Source: Lutibacter sp.
Lineage (GTDB): Bacteria; Bacteroidota; Bacteroidia; Flavobacteriales; Flavobacteriaceae
Direction of reading: 5' to 3'
DNA: 64,000 bases
Assembly: GCF_016342705.1 (NCBI RefSeq)
Contig: NZ_JAEINV010000007.1
Location: forward strand, 1 to 64,000
The notes under the pieces were generated by a model. The model saw nothing but the letters and a program-made list of their open reading frames with translations, was not told the DNA's origin and searched no databases. A program made the translations under genes and the position numbers. Numbering within the stretch: position 1 is the stretch's first letter; every line of letters starts with the position of its first letter. This document shows, one piece after another, positions 24,936 through 32,476 of this stretch.

Positions 24936-26282
24936 TTATTTAATCAAGTTGGAGTAATCTTCCGGCAATTCAGCATCAATATCTCTCAAATATTTTTCTA
25001 GAGCTGTCATAGAGGTGTGACCTGTAATTAACATTAATCTACTTTTAGCTTCAAAAGGGGAGGATTGTTTTACCAATTCTCTATAAAGCTTTGTGATATA
25101 TGTATGTCTAAAACTATATAAACCATAATCTTCACTTAAATTAAAATGACTTTTAACAATGTCCTTAAATTGTTTTGTAAAATAACCTCTTCTGTTTATT
25201 TCTGATGTTTTCCAAACTTTTCCCAAGCCTTTAGGAGTGAACAATGGATTTTCTTTGTCTAATTCAGAAAGATCTGGAAGGTCATTTATTAAAATGTCGG
25301 GAATAATTTTGGTTTTAAACGGACTATTTTTAGCTTTAAAACGGAGCGTTTTTTCTTTTAAATTGATATCACCAACTTTAAGCCGGTTGACTTCAATTGG
25401 GCGAAGAAAATTATAAGAGATAAACTTAATGTACAATAATAAATTAGGGTCCTTTTCTTCTAAAAAATTAAAAATATTTTCCTGTACTTCATTGGTATAC
25501 GTTTTATTTCTTTCGGGAGTAGAACGTAATACGGGAATATTTTTTATAAAGTTAGTATCAATAATTTCATTGTCCTCCAATGTTTGAAATACACTACTTA
25601 ATTCAACTCTGGTATTATTTCTAGTTCTAGCAGTAGTTCGTTGTAATACATCATTTAAAAAATGTAATACCATTTTTTTAGTTAGCTGGTTGATATATTT
25701 AACTTGTGGATACTGTTTTGCTATATATAATTGAAAGGTATTGGTTTTTCCTTTGTAAGCCTTGTAAGTAGAATTGGCAACAGTTTTTTCCTTAATGGTT
25801 AATACAAAGTCAATAGCTTCTTTCAACGTTTTTGAGTTTGTTGCAACTGGTTGAAGATTTGTTGCTTCTGCTGTAATTAAGCTATTGCTAGGAATTTCAG
25901 CGGTTGCAACAACTGTTGCAACATCATTTTCAACAGTTTTACCTGTTGTTGCAACGGGATCAACAGACGTTGCAATACTTTGTTGCAACATTGTTGCGCT
26001 TTTATTAATGGTGATGATGCTGTTATTTTTTTGAAAAAGGCCTACATTATCTTCAAAAGGATTAAAGCCTAATTTTAATAACCTAATTAAATTTTTTCTA
26101 TAGGATGTTAAAACTGAGAGACGATCTTCTTTAGTTTTATAAGTATTTGCTGTACCATAAATATTCTTCATCCTATCTAACTTTCCAGTTTCAGGATTTC
26201 TAAAGGAGAAATAAACATACCAACGCTTCTTTAAATTTCCGTTAGCAGTATAAATTTTTGGGAGAGAAAAATTCTTTTTCAT
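24936..26282 (-). CDS. int: Tyrosine site-specific integrase
   Basis: About 448 residues from the ATG at 26282; a longer frame from 26351 adds 23 residues, but its ATG abuts the T-run of a terminator. From the longer start, the catalytic residues are Arg317 (NFLRPIEVNRL), Arg415 and His416 (YSFRHT, with Tyr412 where many relatives have His), His445 (TGHTS) and the nucleophile Tyr454 (LEKYL). An N-terminal arm-binding domain (KIYTANGNLKKRWYVYFSFR) and a SAM-like core-binding domain (about 175-265) are present. A linker at about 110-165 repeats Val-Ala-Thr. It is located next to the tRNA-Met gene where the island ends and should catalyse integration and excision. Confidence 0.93.
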   Translation of the reverse strand: MKKNFSLPKIYTANGNLKKRWYVYFSFRNPETGKLDRMKNIYGTANTYKTKEDRLSVLTSYRKNLIRLLKLGFNPFEDNVGLFQKNNSIITINKSATMLQQSIATSVDPVATTGKTVENDVATVVATAEIPSNSLITAEATNLQPVATNSKTLKEAIDFVLTIKEKTVANSTYKAYKGKTNTFQLYIAKQYPQVKYINQLTKKMVLHFLNDVLQRTTARTRNNTRVELSSVFQTLEDNEIIDTNFIKNIPVLRSTPERNKTYTNEVQENIFNFLEEKDPNLLLYIKFISYNFLRPIEVNRLKVGDINLKEKTLRFKAKNSPFKTKIIPDILINDLPDLSELDKENPLFTPKGLGKVWKTSEINRRGYFTKQFKDIVKSHFNLSEDYGLYSFRHTYITKLYRELVKQSSPFEAKSRLMLITGHTSMTALEKYLRDIDAELPEDYSNLIK

Positions 26283-26289
26283 TTGTAAA

Positions 26290-26309
26290 TCGTGTTCCAA
26301 AACGTGTTC
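26290..26309 (+). repeat. Double direct repeat, candidate integrase arm sites (right)
   Basis: TCGTGTTC (26290-26297) and ACGTGTTC (26302-26309) lie 12 bp apart. The left island end has three copies with the same spacing and orientation. They lie 8 bp upstream of the preferred integrase start and about 93 bp inside the core repeat, so binding here could also control integrase expression. Confidence 0.65.
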
Positions 26310-26351
26310 ACTTTGGTACTCAAATTTAAGAATTTCATTTAAATTGAACAT

Positions 26352-26381
26352 AAAAAAAACGGTTTAGATCAATCTAAACCG
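26352..26381 (-). terminator. tRNA-Met terminator ending at the longer integrase ATG
   Basis: On the minus strand CGGTTTAGAT pairs with ATCTAAACCG (26360-26381) followed by eight T (26352-26359), and then the ATG at 26349-26351. It should terminate the tRNA transcript, and it makes the upstream ATG an unlikely integrase start because the T-run occupies the ribosome-binding position. Confidence 0.8.
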
Positions 26382-26401
26382 CTTATTTGTTCACTTTTCG
26401 C

Positions 26402-26447
26402 TTGTAGCGTGATCCAGAATTGAACTGGAGACCTCCGGGTTATGAAT
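26402..26447. repeat. Right attachment-site repeat (in intact tRNA-Met)
   Basis: This 46-bp copy is identical to 2365-2410 and runs from 3 bases past the tRNA 3' end into the anticodon loop (CAT at 26442-26444 on the plus strand reads ATG). The island keeps the tRNA functional by supplying or preserving its 3' end. Confidence 0.92.
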
Positions 26448-26478
26448 CCGACGCTCTAACCAACTGAGCTACCACGCC
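26405..26478 (-). tRNA. tRNA-Met (CAT)
   Basis: On the minus strand 74 bases fold as a tRNA. The acceptor stem GGCGTGG pairs with TCACGCT (two G-T pairs), discriminator A, D-arm GCTC/GAGC with loop AGTTGGTTA, anticodon loop TTCATAA with CAT, and T-arm loop TTCAATT. CCA is not encoded. The CAT anticodon could belong to elongator Met or to Ile2 (lysidine-modified), and the overall sequence favours elongator Met. It is the insertion target of the island. Confidence 0.9.
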
Positions 26479-26492
26479 ATTTATGAAGGGTG

Positions 26493-26524
26493 CAAATATA
26501 AAAATAAAAAACTTGTTCTTGCAA
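26493..26524 (-). promoter_or_regulatory. Promoter of tRNA-Met
   Basis: On the minus strand TTG (26524-26522) is followed after 21 bases by TATATTTG (26500-26493), matching the Bacteroidota housekeeping promoter (TTG / TAnnTTTG). Transcription would start near 26488, ten bases before the tRNA. Confidence 0.6.
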
Positions 26525-26604
26525 ATAAAAAAGACATATTTTTTAATAATTTAAATTTTTTTAGGATAGATAAATTATATATATTGTGCTTTTAAAAATA
26601 AAGC

Positions 26605-26988
26605 ATGTCAACGAAAATAAAATTTGAAATAGAATTCCCTATCCACGCTTCTCCACAGATGTTATATCAGTACTTTGGAACGCCTTCCGGGCTTTCAGAA
26701 TGGTTTGCAGATAACGTAAATTCAAGAGGAGAAGTATATACTTTTATATGGGATGGGTCAGAAGAAAAGGCAAAAGTATTGCAGGAACGACCAGGTGAGA
26801 AAATTAAATTTAGATGGTTAGATAATGATGATGAAAAATCATTCTTTGAATTTCGCATTGAAGTTGATGAAATAACCAAAGATGTATCGCTAATTGTCAC
26901 TGATTTTGCAGAAGAAGATGAAGTTGATGAGGCAAAAATGTTTTGGCAAAATCAAATAGACGAGCTAAAACACACTATTGGTGCGTAA
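26605..26988 (+). CDS. START-like domain protein
   Basis: 127 residues forming a SRPBCC/START-like fold: an N-terminal strand KIKFEIEFPIHASPQMLYQYF, then GTPSGLSEWFADNVN, a GEVYTFIWDGSEEKAKVLQ sheet and a C-terminal amphipathic helix (AKMFWQNQIDELKHTIG). AHSA1-type relatives bind small hydrophobic ligands or Hsp90, but this acidic bacterial family has no proven ligand. It is core genome just beyond the island, followed by its own terminator. Confidence 0.8.
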   Translation: MSTKIKFEIEFPIHASPQMLYQYFGTPSGLSEWFADNVNSRGEVYTFIWDGSEEKAKVLQERPGEKIKFRWLDNDDEKSFFEFRIEVDEITKDVSLIVTDFAEEDEVDEAKMFWQNQIDELKHTIGA

Positions 26989-27009
26989 TAAAGTATAAGT
27001 AATTTAATA

Positions 27010-27034
27010 AACCTTGATTTATCAGGGTTTTTTT
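27010..27034 (+). terminator. Terminator after START-like gene
   Basis: AACCTTGAT (27010-27018) pairs with ATCAGGGTT (27021-27029; one G-T pair) around a TT loop, followed by a T-run. It separates the START-like gene from the aminotransferase gene. Confidence 0.75.
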
Positions 27035-27050
27035 ATGTGAATTTCTTTCC

Positions 27051-27058
27051 TAATTTTG
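27051..27058 (+). promoter_or_regulatory. -7 box, possibly for a leaderless mRNA
   Basis: TAATTTTG matches TAnnTTTG exactly and ends 4 bases before the ATG at 27063. With a start of transcription 4-6 bases downstream of the box, the mRNA would have almost no leader. Confidence 0.45.
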
Positions 27059-27062
27059 TAAA

Positions 27063-27881
27063 ATGATAAATTTAAACGGTTCATTAATAAATAATTCAAG
27101 CACAATTTTAACGGCTGAAAATAGGGCATTTAAATATGGTGATGCTCTTTTTGAAACTTTAAAAGTAACAGACTTAAAAATTCATTTTTTAGAAGATCAT
27201 TATTTTAGATTGATGGCTTCTATGAGAATGATACGCATGGAGATTCCACTAAATTTTACGATGGAATTCTTTGAAGAAGAGATTTTAAATACCGTAAAAG
27301 CCGTTGGCCTTACTACTAGTAGAGTACGATTTACTGTTTTTAGAAATGATGGAGGTTTGTACGCTCCAAAAACAAATGAAATTTCATATTTAATACATGC
27401 GAATGAACTAAACTCTTCAATAAAACAAGGCTATTCTTTAGAGTTGTTTAAGGATTATTATATATTTTCAGGATTGTTGTCAACTATAAAGACCACCAAT
27501 AAAATTGTAAATGTGTTGGCCGCTATTTTTGCTGAAGAAAATGAGTATGATAACTGCGTGTTGTTAAATGAAAAAAAGAATATAGTGGAAGTTTTAAACG
27601 GAAACATATTTTTAGTGTTTGGTACTACCATTAAAACACCAGCTATTACGGAAGGTTGTATTAAAGGTATTATTCGAAAAAAAATAATTGAAGTACTCTC
27701 AAAAAATAAGGAATATACTATTGAGGAAACAGAAATTTCACCATTTGAATTACAAAAGGCAGATGAAGTATTTATAACCAATGCAATTGTTGGAGTTCAA
27801 CCGGTACATTTTTATAAAAAAATGGTTTATAAAAGTAGTGTTACTGAAAAAATTAATGAGTGGCTAAATCAGCTAGTTTAA
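27063..27881 (+). CDS. Class IV aminotransferase / aminodeoxychorismate lyase-like
   Basis: 272 residues. The fold-type IV PLP enzyme pattern is clear: NRAFKYGDALFETLKV at the N-terminus, MRMIRMEIP, the lysine region LLSTIKTTNKIVNVLA for the PLP Schiff base, the glutamate region NIVEVLNGNIFLVFG and the phosphate-binding TPAITEGCIKGIIRKK. Members include branched-chain aminotransferase, D-amino acid aminotransferase and aminodeoxychorismate lyase (PabC). The short length and N-terminal wording favour the PabC-like branch (4-amino-4-deoxychorismate to 4-aminobenzoate plus pyruvate), but substrate is uncertain. It overlaps the convergent YqgE gene by 9 bp. Confidence 0.82.
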   Translation: MINLNGSLINNSSTILTAENRAFKYGDALFETLKVTDLKIHFLEDHYFRLMASMRMIRMEIPLNFTMEFFEEEILNTVKAVGLTTSRVRFTVFRNDGGLYAPKTNEISYLIHANELNSSIKQGYSLELFKDYYIFSGLLSTIKTTNKIVNVLAAIFAEENEYDNCVLLNEKKNIVEVLNGNIFLVFGTTIKTPAITEGCIKGIIRKKIIEVLSKNKEYTIEETEISPFELQKADEVFITNAIVGVQPVHFYKKMVYKSSVTEKINEWLNQLV

Positions 27882-28430
27882 TTCAGGATTCATAGGCGCA
27901 TTTGCCCAAATTTGATACTCACCGCCTATGGACATTAATTGATTTTTCCAAATAGTTGAGCTATCTAGATCAAAAATATTAGGATATTTATTTTGAATAA
28001 TAAGCCAAGTAGATTCATTTAACTCTTCGGTTAATTGATTAATTGACCAACCAGAATATCCTAAAAAAAAGCGAATATCTGTTTCTTCAATTTTTTTTGT
28101 ATTTAATAATGCGGTTAACGTTTCAAAATCGCCACCCCAATAAATATCTTTATCAATTTTAATACTATTTGGAATTAGTTCTGGGAGTTTGTGAATAAAA
28201 TATAAATTTTCTTGTTCCACAGGGCCGCCATTAAAAATGGTAAAATCACAATCTATATCAGGAATTAAATCTTTTAAAATAAAATCACTGGGTTTGTTTA
28301 ATATAAATCCAATGCAGCCCTCTTTATTATATTCCGTTAAATATATAACCGATCTATTAAATTCTTTATCATTTAAAATAGATGGCTCAGCAACTAATAA
28401 TTTTCCTTTTGATGGATTTTTAGGAAGCAT
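27873..28430 (-). CDS. YqgE/AlgH family protein
   Basis: 185 residues with the family signature: GKLLVAEPSILNDKEFNRSVIYL at the start, GCIGFILNKPS, FNGGPVEQENLYFIH and FLGYSGWSINQLTEEL, then WLI and the end MSIGGEYQIWANAP. The family is widespread and its biochemical role is not settled; the old link to alginate regulation (AlgH) is weak. It overlaps the upstream aminotransferase gene tail to tail by 9 bp. Confidence 0.9.
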   Translation of the reverse strand: MLPKNPSKGKLLVAEPSILNDKEFNRSVIYLTEYNKEGCIGFILNKPSDFILKDLIPDIDCDFTIFNGGPVEQENLYFIHKLPELIPNSIKIDKDIYWGGDFETLTALLNTKKIEETDIRFFLGYSGWSINQLTEELNESTWLIIQNKYPNIFDLDSSTIWKNQLMSIGGEYQIWANAPMNPELN

Positions 28431-28468
28431 AAATTATATATTTTAATTAAATATAATGAAATTTAGGA

Positions 28469-28505
28469 ATAAAAAAAACTCTTCAATGTTAATTTGAAGA
28501 GTTTT
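28469..28505 (-). terminator. Terminator of the HU gene
   Basis: On the minus strand AAAACTCTTCAA (28505-28494) pairs with TTGAAGAGTTTT (28486-28475) around a 7-nt loop, with a continuing T-run to about 28471. It ends the HU transcript. Confidence 0.8.
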
Positions 28506-28529
28506 GAGAATAAGAATATTTCTTATGTA

Positions 28530-28802
28530 TTAATTTACGGCATCGCTGAAACCAGCACCTGCTTTAAATTTAACTACGTTTTTAGCCGCAATTTTAATAG
28601 TTTTTCCTGTTTGAGGATTTCTTCCTGATCTTGCTGCTCTTTTAGAGATAGACCAAGTTCCCCAGCCTACTAATGCAACTTTTCCACCTCCTTTAAGAGT
28701 TTTTGTTACATTTTCTGTTAATGATTCTAAAGCTGCTTTTGCTGCTGCCTTTGTGATGCCAGCATCAGCTGCCATTGCATCAATTAAATCTGATTTGTTC
28801 AT
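28530..28802 (-). CDS. hup: Histone-like DNA-binding protein HU
   Basis: 90 residues, the normal HU length. It begins MNKSDLIDAMAADAGITKAA, has the dimer core ALESLTENVTKTLKGGGKVALVG and the DNA-arm motif GRNPQTGKTIKI with the intercalating Pro, and ends FKAGAGFSDAVN. It binds and bends DNA nonspecifically and organises the nucleoid. It has its own promoter and terminator and is one of the most abundant proteins expected in the cell. The related HU_rel protein is at 332-724. Confidence 0.97.
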   Translation of the reverse strand: MNKSDLIDAMAADAGITKAAAKAALESLTENVTKTLKGGGKVALVGWGTWSISKRAARSGRNPQTGKTIKIAAKNVVKFKAGAGFSDAVN

Positions 28803-28854
28803 AATCTAAATGTTAAATTAATTGGTTAAACATATTTCGCTTTTAATAGCTTAA

Positions 28855-28884
28855 CAAAGTTAGACGGAATAAGGGTTTATGCAA
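28855..28884 (-). promoter_or_regulatory. Promoter of the HU gene
   Basis: On the minus strand TTG (28884-28882) is followed after 19 bases by TAACTTTG (28862-28855). Spacing and sequence match the consensus Bacteroidota promoter, fitting a highly expressed gene. The leader would be about 48 bases. Confidence 0.7.
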
Positions 28885-28988
28885 GTTTTTACCCAAAAAA
28901 ATGTCTGTTTTGTTAATAAAAGAGGGTAAATGTTAATAACCTTTCTTAAATTTAACTATTAATTACGAAAGCCTTTAAAATAAAGGGT

Positions 28989-29933
28989 TTAAAGCATTAT
29001 AGAATTTTCTTGAAATGTAAAACCGTTTAATAAACTTTTTGTATCCATTTTTTTCTTGCCTGCCAATTGTAAACTTTCAATTAAAATATAACCATCTTTT
29101 GCAGCAACTTTTAATTCGTTTTTAGAACTTATGATAGTTCCAGGTTTTATACTATGATTTATGAATTTTTTTTGAACATCAAAAATTTTAACTTTAATTT
29201 CTTCTTCATTGTTTTTAAGAATGGTCCAAGCGGTTGGATAAGGATTTAAACCTCTAATTAAGTTATAAATAGTATGTATTGATTCGTTCCAATTAATTTT
29301 ACAGGTTTCTGTATATATTTTTGGCGCAGCTTTTTCTTCAAATTCTGGCTGTTTGGTTGTTTGTACTTTGTCATCATTTATAAGATGTACTGTTTTTACT
29401 ACCAAATTACTTCCAATAGTCATTAATGCATCATGCAATTCACCAACAGTTTGGTTTTCTGAAATAGCAACTTCTTCTTGTAAAATAATATTTCCAGTGT
29501 CAATTTTTTCATCAATAAAAAAAGTAGTGACACCGGTCTTGGTTTCACCATTTATAATTGCCCAGTTAATTGGTGCAGCGCCTCTATAATTAGGTAAAAG
29601 CGAAGCGTGTAAATTAAAGGTTCCGTATGTTGGCATTTTCCAAACAGCATTTGGTAACATTCTAAAGGCTACTACAATTTGTAAATTAGCATTTAAACTT
29701 TTAAGTTCATTTAAAAAATCTTCACTTTTTAAATTTGTTGGTTGTAAGATATGTAAGCCTTTTTCTTCGGCATATTTTTTTACTGCAGATTGCTGTAATT
29801 TTTGACCTCTTCCAGCTGGTTTGTCTGGCGCTGTAATTACACCTACTACATTATAGGATGCTTTTATTATGGCATCTAATGTTGCAACAGCAAAGTCTGG
29901 AGTTCCCATAAAAACAATTCTCAAATCTCTCAT
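28989..29933 (-). CDS. fmt: Methionyl-tRNA formyltransferase
   Basis: 314 residues. The formyl-transferase domain carries IVFMGTPDFAVATLDAII, the folate-site region FNLHASLLPNYRGAAPINWA (Asn, His and the SLLPxYRG loop are catalytic) and the ETGVT-like TKTGVTTFFIDEKIDTGNI, ending with Asp of the active site. A C-terminal Formyl_trans_C domain follows from about 205. It formylates initiator Met-tRNA. Its start overlaps the recQ stop by 4 bp, so both are in one operon. Confidence 0.96.
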   Translation of the reverse strand: MRDLRIVFMGTPDFAVATLDAIIKASYNVVGVITAPDKPAGRGQKLQQSAVKKYAEEKGLHILQPTNLKSEDFLNELKSLNANLQIVVAFRMLPNAVWKMPTYGTFNLHASLLPNYRGAAPINWAIINGETKTGVTTFFIDEKIDTGNIILQEEVAISENQTVGELHDALMTIGSNLVVKTVHLINDDKVQTTKQPEFEEKAAPKIYTETCKINWNESIHTIYNLIRGLNPYPTAWTILKNNEEEIKVKIFDVQKKFINHSIKPGTIISSKNELKVAAKDGYILIESLQLAGKKKMDTKSLLNGFTFQENSIML

Positions 29934-31828
29934 ATATCAGTTCTTTTAATTTTATTTTGCGAAGTTATTGCTATTTTATTTTTTTCTAACAGTATTTTTA
30001 GAGTATTTAAAATCTCTTTTTCTGAAAATTGAAGATTGTTAATTATTTCTATTGAAGTGTACGTTGATATTCCTAAAAAAGTTAAAATAGCTTCTGAAAT
30101 AGTTTTGTAGGAAGCATTTCCCTTGGTTTTAGCCAAACAATTATCGCATTTGCCGCAATCATCTGTAATTATTTCATTAAAATAGGAGAGTAATTGTTTA
30201 TTTCTACACGTTTTTTTATTTTTTATAAAATTGATAGATGCTTTTAATTTTTCAAATTTCAATACATATTGTTGTTCAATACTTTTAGCAATGCTATTAA
30301 TGGTATAATCATCTTCTCTGTTTACTAAAAACAGTAGTTTAGATGTTGAATCCTCATAACTGTAGTTTATAATTCCATCTTTATTTAAACTAGTTAGTTG
30401 ATTAATTATTTCAATTTTGGAAAGCCTTAATTTGTTAGCTAAAGAAAATTCATTTATAAATGTTGCATGTTCAAATATGCCTCCATAAGTTCTTAAAATC
30501 AATTTTAACAAAGTTTCAGAAGCCGGATGAGAGTTTATATAATAAAACAATTGATGGTTGTTTAAGGTAATTTGAATGGTAGATTTTTTGCTGTAATTTT
30601 CATCTAATAAAATGATGTTTTCTCGCTCTAAAACTTTAAGGGCATTATAGGTTTTTAAAATGTTAAGCTGATAGGTTGTGCAAAATTCTTGTAATGAAAA
30701 ATTAAATAATTCTGTGGGTAAATCTCCGTATGAAATACGGTAAAAACTGTTTAAATATTGATAGGTTTTTTTAATGTACTTTACTGTTGGTGAAGCATTT
30801 GAAAATTTTGTTTCGGTATCATTTATAATAGTATTGTTAGTTAAAATAAATGAATATGCCTTTTGTTCGTCTCTTCCTGCTCTTCCTGCTTCCTGAATAA
30901 AATTTTCTAAACTATCTGGTATGTTAACATGTATTACCGCTTTCACATTGGCTTTGTCAATTCCCATTCCAAAAGCATTTGTAGCAACCATTATGGGTGT
31001 TTTTTCTAGCATCCAATTATTAAATGCATTGTTTTTTTCTTCAACAGATAATCCTCCATGATAAAAACTACTTTTTAATTTATGATATAGTAAAAAGTGA
31101 CAAATATCTTTGGTTTGTTTTCTGCTTTTGGTATAAATTATTGTTGGAGCATTTATTCTTTTTGCAATACTCAACAATCTATTATTTATATCTTCAGTTT
31201 CAATAACCGTATAAATTAAATTTTTTCTTTGAAACGATTTTTTAAAAAGTTGCGCGTTTTCTAGGTTTAAATTTTGTTGAATATCATTTAATACTTTAGA
31301 AGTTGCTGTAGCGGTTAAAGCAATAAAAGTTGCGGTTGGTTGTAATTCTTTTAAAATAGCTAATTTTAAATATGAAGGTCTAAAATCATGTCCCCAAGCA
31401 GAAATACAATGCGCTTCATCAATGGCAATAATGGATGCTTTTAATTGCTTTATTTTCTCTTGAATAAAAGGCGATTGCAACTTTTCTGGTGACAAATATA
31501 AAAACTTGTAACCTCCAAATTGTAAATTATCAAACGCGGTAATTATTTCATCTTGAGATAATTGAGAGGTTAAAGCAATGGCTTTTATGTTTTTTTCTTT
31601 TAAACTGTTTACTTGGTCTTTAATGAGTGCAATTAAAGGTGAAATTACAATGCAAACACCTTCTGAAATGAGTGCTGGAATTTGATAGCAAAGTGATTTT
31701 CCACCACCTGTTGGTAATAATACTATGGTGTTTTGTGCATTTAAAACTGCATTTATGATGGCCTCTTGTGGAGGTCTAAATTGGTTGTGATTCCAAAATT
31801 TTTGAAGTATTTCAATCGGAGTTGTCAT
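29930..31828 (-). CDS. recQ: ATP-dependent DNA helicase RecQ
   Basis: 632 residues. The helicase core has Walker A LPTGGGKSLCYQIPAL, the DEAH box IDEAHCISAWGHDFRPSY, LTATAT, GMGIDKANVKAVIH and the arginine finger in QEAGRAGRD. A RecQ zinc cluster follows (CRNKQLLSYF...CGKCDNC, four cysteines) with a winged-helix segment after it. There is no clear HRDC domain, as the protein ends about 50 residues after the zinc module. It unwinds DNA 3' to 5' in recombination and repair. It overlaps the neighbouring ATPase gene by 1 bp. Confidence 0.95.
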   Translation of the reverse strand: MTTPIEILQKFWNHNQFRPPQEAIINAVLNAQNTIVLLPTGGGKSLCYQIPALISEGVCIVISPLIALIKDQVNSLKEKNIKAIALTSQLSQDEIITAFDNLQFGGYKFLYLSPEKLQSPFIQEKIKQLKASIIAIDEAHCISAWGHDFRPSYLKLAILKELQPTATFIALTATATSKVLNDIQQNLNLENAQLFKKSFQRKNLIYTVIETEDINNRLLSIAKRINAPTIIYTKSRKQTKDICHFLLYHKLKSSFYHGGLSVEEKNNAFNNWMLEKTPIMVATNAFGMGIDKANVKAVIHVNIPDSLENFIQEAGRAGRDEQKAYSFILTNNTIINDTETKFSNASPTVKYIKKTYQYLNSFYRISYGDLPTELFNFSLQEFCTTYQLNILKTYNALKVLERENIILLDENYSKKSTIQITLNNHQLFYYINSHPASETLLKLILRTYGGIFEHATFINEFSLANKLRLSKIEIINQLTSLNKDGIINYSYEDSTSKLLFLVNREDDYTINSIAKSIEQQYVLKFEKLKASINFIKNKKTCRNKQLLSYFNEIITDDCGKCDNCLAKTKGNASYKTISEAILTFLGISTYTSIEIINNLQFSEKEILNTLKILLEKNKIAITSQNKIKRTDI

Positions 31829-32361
31829 TATTTTATAAAGTCTAAAATAAAATCTGCTCTTTTTTCAACCGTGCCAAATGGCACTTCAATAACATTATAG
31901 TTTAATTTCTTGTAGGTACGATCTAAATGATTATGAATTGCCAAAGCCTGCTCAAAATTTTCATATCGTTCGCTATCAGTAATATAAATAGCTTCCCAAG
32001 GCGGCATTAAAAAAATATAATCGTACTTATAAAGCTTACTTTTTTTAATATAAGATGTAGGATAATCAATACTTATATAATTCATGTATGCATGAACATC
32101 TGGAATTCCTCTATCAAAAAATACAATATCAGCGTTTCTTTTTTCAGCTTCAAGATATTGATTGATTCGGCCTTCTAGTAATAACTCACTAAATAGCAGT
32201 GGTTTGGTTAAAAATAATTGTTCTACGCCATTTTTACGGGCGTTTAATGTAACTTCTCTAGAAATTTCTGTCATACACATAAAATTTCTATTCAATAATT
32301 CTTCAATTACAGTAGTTTTGCCTGTACTTGGCCCTCCAGTTAAAACAATTTTTTTTTGCAT
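31828..32361 (-). CDS. NadR/AAA_28-type ATPase
   Basis: 177 residues. Walker A GGPSTGKTTVIEELLNR is followed by EISREVTLNARKNG, a Walker B-like IVFFDRGIPDVHAYM and a C-terminal IEVPFGTVEKRADFIL. This pattern is typical of the NadR kinase-like AAA_28 family found in Bacteroidota, often without the NMN adenylyltransferase domain. It may phosphorylate a small substrate such as a nucleoside or nicotinamide riboside. Its start lies 4 bp after a -7 box, so it may have a leaderless mRNA. It leads the operon with recQ and fmt. Confidence 0.78.
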   Translation of the reverse strand: MQKKIVLTGGPSTGKTTVIEELLNRNFMCMTEISREVTLNARKNGVEQLFLTKPLLFSELLLEGRINQYLEAEKRNADIVFFDRGIPDVHAYMNYISIDYPTSYIKKSKLYKYDYIFLMPPWEAIYITDSERYENFEQALAIHNHLDRTYKKLNYNVIEVPFGTVEKRADFILDFIK

Positions 32362-32365
32362 ACTA

Positions 32366-32373
32366 CAAAAATA
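32366..32373 (-). promoter_or_regulatory. -7 box of the ATPase-recQ-fmt operon
   Basis: On the minus strand TATTTTTG matches TAnnTTTG and ends 4 bases before the ATG at 32361, the same geometry as at 27051-27063. A leaderless or near-leaderless transcript would follow. Confidence 0.5.
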
Positions 32374-32407
32374 AGTTTTTCATAAAATAATACTAAAAAT
32401 AATAGTG

Positions 32408-32415
32408 TAATTTTG
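32408..32415 (+). promoter_or_regulatory. -7 box for the DUF493 gene
   Basis: TAATTTTG matches TAnnTTTG. Transcription would start near 32420, giving a leader of about 57 bases to the preferred ATG at 32477. Confidence 0.45.
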
Positions 32416-32476
32416 TCAGTTAAATATGAACAGTTTAAGTATGGTACTAAATTTGAGTACTATAAATAAAAAGAAA

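Larger units (their letters stand above)
2411..26401. mobile_element. tRNA-Met-integrated genomic island carrying an EPS locus
   Basis: The ~24 kb between the two 46-bp repeats forms one island. Its features are an integrase next to the intact tRNA, arm-like direct repeats inside both ends (2471-2502 and 26290-26309), unknown accessory genes next to the integrase, and a complete Wzx/Wzy-type polysaccharide locus as cargo. No relaxase, type IV secretion, replication or phage structural genes are visible. It is therefore not self-transmissible by itself and is best described as an integrative genomic island. Base composition is uneven: 6.1-14.6 kb looks very AT-rich while 17.2-23.2 kb (initiating transferase, Wza, Wzc, Wzi) is visibly richer in GC. 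A decayed PorP/SprF gene and a relic of a second integrase suggest it grew by several events. Confidence 0.85.

Noticed and set aside
25840-25989. GTTGCAAC palindromes as operator sites
   Set aside because: They are in coding sequence and translate as Val-Ala-Thr in the linker, which explains them without a binding role.
2411-26401. Island as a self-transmissible integrative conjugative element
   Set aside because: No relaxase, coupling ATPase or mating-pore proteins are present; only an integrase and unknown small genes accompany the EPS cargo.
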